From Theodoxus fluviatilis (lineage: Eukaryota > Mollusca > Gastropoda > Cycloneritida > Neritidae): 20,000 nt of DNA. The notes under the pieces are model-generated. The model was not told the origin of the DNA. It saw nothing but the letters and a program-made list of their open reading frames with translations, and ran no database searches. The stretch spans positions 60,001-80,000 of the forward strand of contig JAWQFJ010009569.1 in assembly GCA_034096865.1 (NCBI GenBank), read 5' to 3'. Of the stretch, positions 1 through 10,732 are shown one piece after another. Numbering within the stretch: position 1 is the stretch's first letter; each line of letters starts with the position of its first letter. The position numbers were made by a program, and so were the translations under genes.

Positions 1-480
1 TTGGACGCTGTTGCAAGTTGTGTCACGTTCGATCCTGTTTTTGTTTTTTTAACCACCGCCACCCGTGTCAGACGTGCTTGGGGCTCAGTGACAACTCAGT
101 CGGGTCTGCCTGGGACTTCCTAATGTTGATGACGGAAAATATGAAGTCAGAGCGCACCCAGTCTGGTCGTTCTGTCGGCAGGGACGTTTAGTCCATCTGG
201 TGCTCCCTGTGTATTAGAAGGTTGTCTGGTGGGCAATCAGGAACTCGATCACAGCCGTGATGGACGCCTGGAACTGCGTACTCCGTGTCAGCAATCACGC
301 TGTCATCCCTTGCCCAGGGCTGCTGGAGTTCTGTTCTTGCCATGCCTCTCCACCTCTGGGCTCTTGCCTCCCATGTCACCTCCACCTTCTCCCTCTTGCC
401 CTCACTGGTATCATGCCTCTCCCTGTCCCCTGTCCATCATTTCTTTTTGTTTATTTAATCTCATCTTTTGCATCACTCTC
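1..480. other. unassigned sequence, no gene recognised
   Basis: Mixed-composition sequence with no convincing coding frame. The longer open frames here run directly into the TCC/TTC repeat downstream and gain their length from it. No RNA gene or transposon signature was recognised. Confidence 0.5.
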
Positions 481-611
481 TTTTTTTCCTCTTTTTTTCT
501 CCTCCCTCCTCCTCCTCCTCCTCCTCCTCCTCCTCCTCCTCCTCCTCCTCCTCCTCCTCCTCCTCCTCCTCCCCATCCTCATCCCCATCCTCATCCTCCC
601 CATCCTCATCC
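481..611. repeat. pyrimidine tract with (TCC)n and CATCCT repeats
   Basis: T-rich lead (481-506), then near-perfect (TCC)n to about 572, then a degenerate hexamer-like CATCCT/CATCCC block to about 611. One strand is all pyrimidine for most of its length, so triplex (H-DNA) formation is possible. Open frames across it encode only poly-Pro, poly-Ser or poly-Leu and are not genes. Confidence 0.95.
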
Positions 612-1078
612 TCCTTCTTCTTCTTCTTCTTCTTCTTCTTCTTCTTCTTCTTCTTCTTTTTTTCTTCTTCTTCTTCTTCTTCTTCTTCTTCTTCTTCTTC
701 TTCTTCTTCTTCTTCTTCTTCTGCTTCTTCTGCTTCTTCTGCTTCTTCTGCTTCTGCTTCTTCTTCTTCTTCTTCTTCTTCTTCTTCTTCTTCTTCTTCT
801 TCTTCTTCTTCTTCTTCTTCTTCTTCTTCTTCTTCTTCTTCTTCTTCTTCTTCTTCTTCTTCTTCTTCTTCTTCTGCTTCTTCTTATTCTGCTTCTTCTT
901 ATTCTGCTTCTTCTTATTCTGCTTCTTCTTATTCTGCTTCTTCTTATTCTGCTTCTTCTTATTCTTCTTCTGCTTCTTCTTCTTCTGCTTCTTCTTCTTT
1001 TGCTTCTTCTTCTGCTTCTTCTTCTGCTTCTTCTTCTGCTTCTTCTTCTGCTTCTTCTTCTGCTTCTACTTCTGCTTC
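612..1078. repeat. (TTC)n / (GAA)n array with ordered TGC-interrupted blocks
   Basis: About 467 bp of TTC triplets. Pure TTC runs at about 612-656, 661-720 and 757-873. Between them, CTGC interruptions occur at 721, 730, 739, 748 and 754 (9 bp period, then 6). They recur at 874, 889, 904, 919, 934 and 949 (15 bp period, unit CTGCTTCTTCTTATT), and at 1012, 1024, 1036, 1048, 1060 and 1072 (12 bp period). A T-rich break lies near 657-663. Long GAA/TTC tracts are known to form triplexes and to expand. All overlapping open frames (poly-Ser, poly-Phe, poly-Leu; Glu/Ala on the minus strand) are repeat translations. Confidence 0.97.
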
Positions 1079-1122
1079 TCGCCTGTCCACTGTATCCTCA
1101 AACCTACCCCCAACCTCTACCC

Positions 1123-1193
1123 TTGTGTACGTATGTGTGTGTGCTGGTTTTGTGAGTGTGTGCACGTGCGCGCACGTGTGTGTGTGTGTGTCT
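1123..1193. repeat. imperfect (GT)n with CACGTGCGCGCACGTG core
   Basis: GT-rich alternating purine-pyrimidine DNA containing a palindromic CACGTGCGCGCACGTG near 1162-1177. Such sequence can adopt Z-DNA. It sits between the TTC array and the following TC array. Confidence 0.85.
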
Positions 1194-1204
1194 GTCCATC
1201 TATG

Positions 1205-1554
<350 letters not shown>

Positions 1555-2000
1555 ACTGCGATCGAACTCTCCTTCGCGCCGAGTCGCGTTTTCGCGTTAG
1601 TATTCATATATCTGACGATCAATCGTCTGGATATGTCGTCATTATGCACGCGTGGCTAGCTTTTCTGTTCTTTCGATCGCGTTCTTCATGAATATTTCAA
1701 TCATTTGTCTTCCTGTCGCTCAATATCGCGGTGAAGTGATGGGTGATCGAGGAGAAGTTGCGCATTCTTGGAGCGTTTGGTGAGGGAGGAGAGGAGGGAG
1801 CATAGCACTCAACGCAGTAATCCATCTCGTTCTGTGAATAGTGTGATTGCCAACATCACGTGGAGTTCAGCTGATCGGCTGACAGATAGATGGATGATTG
1901 TACGATCAGCGGAAATACGTACTTATGATTTGGTGTCCACAGGAATCGTATCAGCAAAGTAGTCCACCCAATTCGTAGGATCGATCAGAAATGCGTGAGT
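1555..2000. other. CpG-rich, GATC-dense segment (possible promoter/5' region)
   Basis: This stretch is richer in CpG than its surroundings and has seven or more GATC sites, many as CGATC or GATCG (around 1560, 1617, 1674, 1747, 1873, 1902, 1981-1985). It holds an imperfect palindrome centred at 1620-1621 (GACGAT-CA-ATCGTC with partly matching ATAT flanks). A GTGAGT donor-like hexamer follows an ATG at 1991-2000. CpG-rich DNA with a downstream donor would fit a first exon, but that is inference only. Confidence 0.3.
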
Positions 2001-2245
2001 CCGACACAATCGGCCACTACCAGCTACAACCGCTCAGTGATTACGCTGAAATTCGTCATCACAGGAAATGCCATATATCGGAAGAAGAAAAAAGTGTGTC
2101 GGAAAAGTTTTTTGCCCAAAGCTGACTCGGTCCTGCGGAATGCAGCACACGTATGCGTCGAAAAGGAAACTAGGTAGGGTGTTCTCAGCCAAGGATCTCA
2201 TGACTGGGTTATCTATGTTTTGCACCTGACTTACACGCAAACCTT
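2001..2245. other. unassigned sequence
   Basis: A short open frame begins at ATG 1991 (after an in-frame TAG) and stops at 2123-2125 (44 residues). I do not recognise it. Nothing else is supported here. Confidence 0.35.
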
Positions 2246-2273
2246 CCCCCCCCCCTTCCCCCCCCCCCCCCCC
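2246..2273. repeat. poly-C tract (C10-TT-C16)
   Basis: C runs at 2246-2255 and 2258-2273 split by TT. The opposite strand is a long G run that could form G-quadruplexes. Homopolymer length here is prone to sequencing error. Confidence 0.95.
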
Positions 2274-2505
2274 TCCGTGTATTGGGGTGGCCATGCGCGA
2301 GGTACGTGTGAGCGTGCTTGTACGCCAACCCGATTTTCAGGGCGATCAGTCACGCTCCCAGAAAACCTCCTGCAGGCAGGGGACCGAAGGTCAGGGAAGG
2401 CTTTATCGCACCCCCAGAGGCGTACCAACCTACAGAGTTGTCCCCCCCCCAACCTCTTCCCCCCCTTTCTCCCACCCCACCCCCATACCCGCATTCTTTT
2501 GCTCC

Positions 2506-2636
2506 GTCCACACATTGACTCCACTGTGTCCACACTTCCTCCAGGGTGTCCCCACCCCACTTCGGTCTGTCCCCACCCCTCTTCCATCTGTCCCTATCCC
2601 CCTATCCGTTTGTCCCCAGCCCGCCCCTCTTTCCAG
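2506..2636 (+). repeat. ~21 bp C-rich minisatellite, about 6 copies
   Basis: A GTCC anchor recurs at about 2506, 2528, 2548, 2569, 2590 and 2612, giving spacings of 22, 20, 21, 21 and 22 bp. The unit is close to TCTGTCCCCACCCCTCTTCCA. One frame encodes a repeated Ser-Val-Pro-Thr-Pro-Leu motif, which is probably incidental. The array ends in a pyrimidine tract and CCAG that would make a good 3' splice site. Confidence 0.75.
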
Positions 2637-2796
2637 TCAAACTCGAGTGGACCAGGTTTACCTTCAGCTCGCTATGCGGTTGCCGATGGAAGTTGTACCA
2701 CGGTTTCTGGACTCCTCTACTTTAAACTTCAAGTCAGTTCTGTCTGCTGACGCTGCTCCAGAGGTCAAACTTTGTTTTAGCTGCGAAAGTTCGTAA
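2637..2796 (+). CDS. possible terminal exon, unknown protein
   Basis: A long pyrimidine tract (about 2605-2634, including CCCGCCCCTCTTTCCAG) ends in AG at 2635-2636. An open frame follows from 2638 for 52 codons to a TAA at 2794-2796. The predicted peptide has ordinary composition (it includes VDQVYLQLAMRLPMEVV and ends KLCFSCESS) and is not low complexity. I recognise no domain. The phase would be one base before the first whole codon. No AATAAA was seen closely downstream, and the frame also runs open upstream through the minisatellite, so the open length alone is weak evidence. It may be chance. Confidence 0.2.
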
Positions 2797-3238
2797 ATAC
2801 TTTTTAAAATCTCCTAGTATCCTTTGTCCTTAGAATTGCGTGTCATCACTTGAAAGGTCTGGCTAATGTGACTTATCTTCCATATATGGAGATATGTCAA
2901 CACACAGACAATTCCTGTAATGCCAGCGCGCACCTCTTAGCGGCCACAACAATTTCCGCCGTGACCTCACGCTAGCCATGTGACAACATCCGGTTTTAAG
3001 GTGGAATGTACACAGAGGTGTGCAGCGGGCACACCACGCCATGCATGTATAGGTATCAGCATAGGCGCCCACCTCCTACCCCCCTCCCACTGCCCCCCCC
3101 CCCCTCCTTTCCTCTCCCTCCCTGCGCTCCACGCGAGCCTAAATCCCAACGACCACCTTCTACCCAGTCTCCCCCTTTTGCGATCAGACGCAGTGTGCCG
3201 TTGTTAATCTTGGATTGACCACCTGACCTCTCTTTGGC
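2797..3238. other. unassigned, with a C12 run
   Basis: No coding evidence. A C homopolymer of exactly 12 lies at 3093-3104 inside a C/T-rich stretch (about 3070-3125). Minus-strand Gly/Arg-rich frames across it are shadows of that composition. Confidence 0.4.
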
Positions 3239-3240
3239 AG
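3223..3240 (+). promoter_or_regulatory. candidate 3' splice site
   Basis: CTGAC (branch-point-like, 3223-3227), a short pyrimidine tract CCTCTCTTT and CAG ending at 3240. The spacing is compact but acceptable. It would open the exon carrying the start codon at 3424. Confidence 0.3.
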
Positions 3241-3423
3241 CAGTGTTGAGGGCTGCCTGCCTCCTCCCGGTGAGGGCTGACTCACTACTCGGGGTGCACT
3301 CCCACGCCGTGGAGACAGAGACCGAGTGTGACACACGGATCTACCTTTGCTCTGCCTACCCGCCTGCCTTCGCACCTGTTTACCTGCACATCTGCCTGCA
3401 TGGTGTAGACGGGGCAGGCGGAA

Positions 3424-3531
3424 ATGAGCGGCAGATTCGCCGACGCTAGCAGGGCCATCTTTAAGTCTCCGTCGGACTCCGCACACTACACCGACCCCGA
3501 CCCCGACGCCATCGAGGAAGCGCCTGAGAGG
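3424..3531 (+). CDS. candidate first coding exon, unknown protein
   Basis: ATG at 3424-3426 with G at -3 follows an in-frame TAG at 3406-3408, so it is the first Met of its frame. The peptide begins MSGRFADASRAIF and continues with an acidic segment (YTDPDPDAIEEAPER). Codons are mostly G/C-ending, unlike the AT-richer DNA downstream. A possible donor GGTGAAG puts an exon end at 3531, which would be exactly 36 codons (phase 0). Without splicing the frame ends at TGA 3541-3543. The donor is weak at +5. I do not recognise the protein. The acidic DPDPD stretch comes from a short GACCCC repeat. A 161-residue minus-strand frame over the same DNA (3184-3669) is judged an antisense shadow. Confidence 0.35.
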
Positions 3532-3543
3532 GTGAAGATTTGA

Positions 3544-4529
3544 CTTTGCTCTTTGGTATTTTCTGCTGTGGGTTGCCGCTGCTGCCTTTGGTGCTGTTGT
3601 TGAATCGCCTTCCTCAGTTGAAATAATCCCTCGTCGTCCTCGTAACCGGGTTGCGCTAACACGTAACAAGTCTTCTTAAGGTTTGCTGTAGTCTGCGCCT
3701 GTTCCCGTTGACCGCCCGTAGTGGGTTATGCTCCGCAGAAACAGTAATGGTCAGAGCTGTAGAGAGCTTGGTCTTATTATTTGATTTGTAGATGCAGTGG
3801 ACTTAGATGTTGCTAGAGCTTTTCTCTCGGAGGCAAAGCGAAGACCTTTGGGTTTTCATAATTGTATGCGTATGTTGGTGGTTAACTTGGAATGGCATAA
3901 TATACATGTAGTCTACGCTTCAGCAGAGGTTGGGGATGTAACTTTTTATTGATCTAGTGAAGTTTCACTACTAGCGTTATTTACTAGGGGTTGCTTGGTA
4001 CTACCCATTGTGATATTCCAGTACAAGACTGCTGTTCTAATCCTTGAAGTTGTTTGGTGGTGCTTACTCATACTAGATTTTCAGGACTTAACATTGCTGA
4101 GTAGTGACTTTTGTAGAATCATTCCTTGCAATTACAGTTAAGCGCGTTCAGCATTAAAAGCTGTTCATTATGTTCGCTCATTTTCATACGATGCCTCATA
4201 AAAGTACTGAACTAATGCCTGTGTAAACTTTTAATTCATCATGTAATGTTCAAGGCATTTCAGCTTCACTCCAAGTGAGAACGTTCCCATGTTGGAAATG
4301 TACACTATTCATGAAACGTTTGTTGTGGTCTGGTGCTCTGTATTCATGTATATAATTATATGTGGCGTGGATGGGCTTCAACGCTAATGCCATTACAGCG
4401 AGTCCCCAATGCAGGGCTTGGTGGTTTATCGGGGGCTATAATGGGCTTGCAGATAGCGCTGGGGCCTCTTGGGGCTCGCTCCCGAAATTGCTGGGCTGCC
4501 CAAGCCTGTCCCCTAACTTCGTTAGTGGC
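3544..4529. other. AT-richer unassigned sequence
   Basis: Nearly 1 kb with frequent stops in all frames and no recognised repeat, RNA gene or transposon protein. It would fit an intron or intergenic DNA. Confidence 0.55.
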
Positions 4530-4531
4530 GG

Positions 4532-4566
<35 letters not shown>
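4530..4566. repeat. (GGCA)n microsatellite, about 9 copies
   Basis: Perfect tetranucleotide run. Frames through it read Gly-Arg-Gln-Ala. A three-copy version of the same motif occurs near 19007-19019. Confidence 0.97.
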
Positions 4567-4795
4567 ACTGGCCTTCTGCTGTTCCGGCACTACCAACTCG
4601 CTGCAAGATTAGACCCGACTGCCAAAACTTCCATACTCTTATTGTTTTACCCGGCTCTTGAAATGCTCTGATAAATCCCCTCATTTAGAAGGTTGCTGTG
4701 GGAAATCAAGAGGGCGCACAGCCGGAGATGAATCAATAATTGAAAGGCGTTCTGCTGACTCAGAGTTACATTTTGGACTATGTCGTGTACGACTC

Positions 4796-4829
<34 letters not shown>

Positions 4830-5021
4830 TGTGTGTGTGTGTGCGTGTATGTGTGTGTGTGTGTGTGCGTGTGTGTGTGCGTGTGCGTGTGCGTGCGGGT
4901 ATGTGTGTGTGTGCGTGCGTGTGTGTGTGTGTGTGTGCGTGCGTGTATGTGTGTGTGACTTTGTGTGTATGTGTGTGTGTGTGTGTGTGTGCGTGCGCGT
5001 GCGTGTATGTGTGTGAGTGAC

Positions 5022-5074
<53 letters not shown>

Positions 5075-5099
5075 GCTTGCGTGTAGGTGTGTGAGTGAC

Positions 5100-5140
<41 letters not shown>

Positions 5141-5249
5141 GTGCGTGCGTGTATGTGTGTGAGTGACTTTGTGTGTATGTGTGTGTGTTTGTGTGTTTAT
5201 GTGTGTGACTTCTTGTTTGTGCGCGCGCGCTTGTGCATGCGTCCGTGCG

Positions 5250-5293
<44 letters not shown>

Positions 5294-5326
5294 CGTGCGT
5301 GTGTGCGTGTGTGTGTGTGTCCCCGC
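4796..5326. repeat. long (GT)n array punctuated by GTGACTTTGTGT units
   Basis: More than 500 bp of GT/GC alternating DNA. A non-GT punctuation, (GTGA)GTGACTTTGTGT, recurs with GACT at 4957, 5019, 5097 and 5165, and a diverged copy (GTGACTTCTTG) has GACT at 5207. Spacings are 62, 78, 68 and 42 bp, often preceded by GCGTGTATGTGTGTG. This shows segment-level duplication within the microsatellite. A GCGCGCGCGC patch lies near 5221-5230. The array is strongly Z-DNA-prone. All Cys/Val or Thr/His frames over it are repeat translations. Confidence 0.97.
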
Positions 5327-5761
5327 TCCCCGCGCACGCGCGTGTGTATATGCGTAATGGTTTTGCCTGCATATTCCAATACTCTCGCGCTTCAATGGAA
5401 CTTCAAAAGGGAACGGTGCTGCAGGTGGGAGTGAGGGTTGCGTCATTCAGCTCGCATGTCGGGGGTGTCGTGTGCATGACAGGCAGGTTTCCAATTGCGA
5501 TGCTTGGCGCCTTGCCAGAGCCACCTGTCGCCCCAACGACGTGTCGGGAGTAAATCAATACATTGCTACCGTGTCTGCATCTGGTTATACTAACAGTACT
5601 GCATACTAGCACACAGAAAGAAAGGATGCGTCACTTACGCTGTTTCTTTGAATACTGCCTCTGTGATCGTGACTGAGGCTCGACAGCGGCTTTTGGTAGT
5701 AAAGTACTCGAATGTGACTGATATAAGATTTACCAAGACTTCGGTTCTACGTGTGCATTGA
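5327..5761. other. unassigned sequence
   Basis: Mixed unique sequence. Open frames at 5403-5612 (minus) and 5233-5553 (plus) show no recognisable domain, and the latter starts inside the GT array. Confidence 0.45.
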
Positions 5762-5875
5762 ATGGCGGCCACGAGGACACGAGGACTAGTCATTCAAGGC
5801 TATACAATACAGCTGTCGCCGCATATCCATAAAAAGTACACAGAGACGCATTCACCTGGGCACATTTTCACCTGA
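5762..5875 (+). CDS. small ORF with ATGGCGGCC start, doubtful
   Basis: The sequence TGAATGGCGGCC resembles the YY1-type ATGGCGGC element common near animal gene starts. An open frame of 37 codons runs from ATG 5762 (MAATRTRGLVIQGYTIQ...) to TGA at 5873-5875. No domain is recognised and there is no clear splice donor. It may be a first exon, a short peptide gene or chance. Confidence 0.15.
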   Translation: MAATRTRGLVIQGYTIQLSPHIHKKYTETHSPGHIFT

Positions 5876-6166
5876 GAACGCCTATACCTTTGCGGGTACC
5901 TCAGCACTCTTGATTCAAGCCCAGGTTTTAGCTAAGAGTGTGTTGTGGATTATCTGACCCGAGACTGGGTTAGGTGCTCCAGCCTGTCACGATACCTGGG
6001 CAGAGCTGTGGTAGTCACGTCGCTGTACGTCTGATCACGACCTCACTACTTCCCACCCTCTTCTCGGCATGCAGGTAGCTGGCCTGGCGCTGTCTTGCCA
6101 CCCCTGCCTAACTCCCTCTAGCTTATCTCCCCCTCTCCCTCCCTGGTCTTCCACCTCGCCCTGCAG

Positions 6167-6387
6167 GCGTCGCGTTGACTCAGGTGGAAGACGGTGCGCT
6201 GCAGAGAGAGGAAGGTACACTTGTTGATTTGCTGCGTGCCCACGTCAGGGAGAGGAGAGCACTTAGTACTCTGTACCTGTCCCACCCTGTCAGAGTGATA
6301 GTGGAAATAGTCGCCTCCAGTCGCATACGTGGAGCGACAGTATGTCTTCGTGACTTTCTTTTATTGTATACGCTTTTCTCATTGTGA
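6167..6387 (+). CDS. candidate internal or terminal exon, unknown protein
   Basis: A long pyrimidine-rich run (about 6106-6163) ends in CCCTGCAG, a very good 3' splice-site sequence with AG at 6165-6166. From there a frame (first full codon 6169) reads VALTQVEDGALQREEGTLVD and stays open to TGA at 6385-6387 (72 codons). An AAG|GTACAC at 6214/6215 is an alternative donor that would make a 48 nt, phase-neutral cassette exon. The downstream AATAAA at 6597 with a GT/T-rich element supports a terminal exon. The first ~30 residues look protein-like and the end is hydrophobic (FLLLYTLFSL). The family is not recognised. Confidence 0.3.
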
Positions 6388-6596
6388 GCAGTGATGGGAT
6401 GGTAGTATGATTTCATGTCCTTTATATCCCTCTTTATTCTTGACCCCACTGTCCTGTAGTGTGCTATCGGTACCCGAAGGGAGATTCACACCCACTTGAC
6501 TGAAGAGATAGGGCGCTGACATACCTTGTTCTGAAGAGGGAGAGGAGAAGGAACGTCGCACTGAAGGCTCGGGGCGCAGATTGTTGGGGCTGCAGG

Positions 6597-6630
6597 AATA
6601 AAGAAAGAGCACTTCTTGTGTCTGTTTTTA
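6597..6630 (+). terminator. candidate polyadenylation signal
   Basis: AATAAA at 6597-6602 is followed about 12-28 bases later by a GT/T-rich stretch (CTTCTTGTGTCTGTTTTT), the usual arrangement for animal 3'-end processing. It lies about 210 bp after the stop of the candidate exon at 6167-6387. Confidence 0.35.
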
Positions 6631-6639
6631 CGTCGCCCC

Positions 6640-8375
<1,736 letters not shown>

Positions 8376-8483
8376 ATGGCCCTTCTAATGTTTCGTGCCC
8401 GCCCTGTTTTTGTCCGCTTTTCCTCCTCATCCACAACCACTGACTACTACCACCAGCCACACTCGTCAGTGGAGAAACTTTGA
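8376..8483 (+). CDS. short ORF with presequence-like N-terminus, doubtful
   Basis: ATG at 8376 sits in a strong start context (GCAATGG). The 35-residue frame begins MALLMFRARPVFVRFSSSST: three Arg, no acidic residue, then a Ser/Thr run. That composition resembles mitochondrial targeting presequences. It continues TDYYHQPHSSVEKL and stops at TGA 8481-8483. It could be a lone short ORF, a truncated or processed copy of a mitochondrial-protein gene, or chance. I cannot name a family and see no donor site before the stop. Confidence 0.2.
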   Translation: MALLMFRARPVFVRFSSSSTTTDYYHQPHSSVEKL

Positions 8484-8499
8484 CGTCATGTCACATGAC
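8481..8499. promoter_or_regulatory. perfect CRE palindrome plus overlapping inverted repeat
   Basis: TGACGTCA at 8481-8488 is the full CREB/ATF consensus. It overlaps an inverted repeat GTCATG-TCA-CATGAC at 8485-8499. It may be a regulatory site but one motif this short can occur by chance. Confidence 0.3.
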
Positions 8500-8530
8500 T
8501 GAGAAAGCGAACCTTACAAACACTACACCC

Positions 8531-8763
<233 letters not shown>

Positions 8764-10519
8764 TTGGCTTTTCCCGAGATTATCATGACGAGTCTCGCAT
8801 TGTGACGAAGTTGTGAAACATGGGATGTGGTCTCCCCTCAGAGAAAAAGGTTAGAATGGAAACTTTCAACCGGGTTTGAACGGAAAAAAAGTTATAAAAA
8901 TTATTTTAGTTTTACTGAGAAAAGGAAGTGCATTGTGTATGTCGTTTGCACCGTTGGGGTGGTATCATCACCAAATATACTTGGCGATAAAGACGTTTTT
9001 GTGTTGGAAGAGCCACATTAACACGTTAGGAAACTCCAAGCAGCTGTACCGTCAAGCAGTTCACCATTAAAAAAACATCACTCGGTGCACTGTTCTCCAC
9101 ACTACGCGTTATAAGGATGCATTCAGTCATATGAATCACAAGGCAGGGAACACAAACGTAGCCGTTGCATTACTTCCTAGTTCCCATCCCGCAGCTATCC
9201 AACACACCCTACCCCACACGCCCTACCCCTACCTACATCCCCTACCCTCCAACGCAACTCCACCATCCAGCACTCTTTTAAATTAATCAGGAAGTGTTGA
9301 AATAGATAGCCTGGTACAGTTTTACGCTTTACTAAACTGTAGTTGACGGCCATACGTCGCCTAGTAAGAGTGTATGGGTCTGTCAAACCCTTGTGAAGTC
9401 AGCTGGAAGGAAAATGCACAGATAAGCTGAGATGAAGTAAATTTTCCAGGCTACTTGGTCAAGGTGACATTGTGATCCTGCTTCCCCTTGCTGGCTTTCG
9501 CTCAGCGTCATGGTTTGACGTGCCCTGACTGAACAGCTGCTTGCCTTTCTTCCACACGACTCCAGTGTACCCCAGTTGGATTAGGGCGGGGTGGCCAGGG
9601 AATCTTATTAGTGCCGTGTCGGGGCGTCAGTGCGATGGAATCCCATTGTACTCGCTCTGGATACGTGCAGTTCAAGCTGGTCCCTGCAGCATTGGTCACT
9701 CAGGCGTGAGGGAGATGCTCGATGGGGTTCCGAGCCCAGGGTAAAGCTTCTAAACCCGTGATGGCAAAAGCCTCGCTTTTCTGCGTAGTTACTTATTGTT
9801 CCCATTGTTGTCGTTGGTGCAGCAGGGTTTACCAACCTGCTTGTTGACTCGCACATTATCAAAAGGGTTGGGTGGGGCTCCATCTACACAAAGATGGGTG
9901 TATTTTATAAATCTTTCTTTCGTATGGAAGCTGTAAGTTCGTTGTTCTGACAATTGCATTTCATCGCTTGCCGCTGTGTCTGACGAGTGGTAGCAGGATA
10001 TTTTTTTTCCTATATGATCGATGACTCAGCGTGTGTTGCCTCTCCTTACCTCTGTGCTGCTTTCTTTGTGGGGAATTTTCCCCTTGCACAATCGCCACGG
10101 CTACGTCCAGTGTACCGTAGAATAAGTGTTCAGTTTCTCTGCATCCCCACAGTTGGTATGAAGTAACTTAGGCATGAGCTACACAAAGGTATGATATATG
10201 ATTCGCCTTCTTCACCCAATGTCAAACTGTCACGAGTTGTCTGTTTACCAAAAAAGACGGAACTGTAGAGGGAAACCGGACGCTGTGTGAAGGACTGGTG
10301 GCCTTCGCCTCAAACGTCACCTGTGTTTTCTCACTGCCGCCCAGGAAAGCTGGCACTGTAACCTTGGCTTCAGCAAGCGCAGGTGTAGCTGTTGCTTTCA
10401 TTTGGGCCTTGACATTGGATATGGTTACTGATCATAGTCACATGCAGAAGTACATGTATTGACGCTACACGCAGTGCTGTCATGGCAAAGTGGTAGCTAG
10501 GTTCTCTTTAAACCCATCC

Positions 10520-10531
<12 letters not shown>
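8764..10531. other. unassigned unique sequence
   Basis: About 1.8 kb with only short open frames (60-90 codons), none with recognisable domains. 9196-9245 is rich in CCCTACCCC-like words on the plus strand. It has no regular period and is not telomeric (CCCTAA)n. Fits intergenic or intronic DNA. Confidence 0.55.

Positions 10532-10602
<71 letters not shown>
10532..10602. repeat. (CT)n microsatellite
   Basis: Pure CT run of about 35 units, with a short CCCTCC lead. It lies about 130 bp upstream of the LINE ORF start. Confidence 0.98.
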
Positions 10603-10604
<2 letters not shown>

Positions 10605-10732
10605 CATTTGGCTACATTATTCTTCGATGGATTTTTGGCACGATTGATGAATACTTTGCCGACTTGATTTTTTTCTTCTTTCTTTCTCTTCCCATTCAAT
10701 CCAGTGACAGTTAGGTATCATTATCAACAATT

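Noticed and set aside
3184..3669. 161-codon minus-strand frame
   Set aside because: Arg/Gly-rich, no domain, and antisense to the better plus-strand exon candidate at 3424.
4647..5446. Minus-strand Thr/His frames of 220-240 codons
   Set aside because: These are the complement of the GT array; the His-Thr repeats come from ACAC DNA.
9196..9245. CCCTACCCC-like words resembling telomere repeat
   Set aside because: No regular CCCTAA period, so not a telomeric array.
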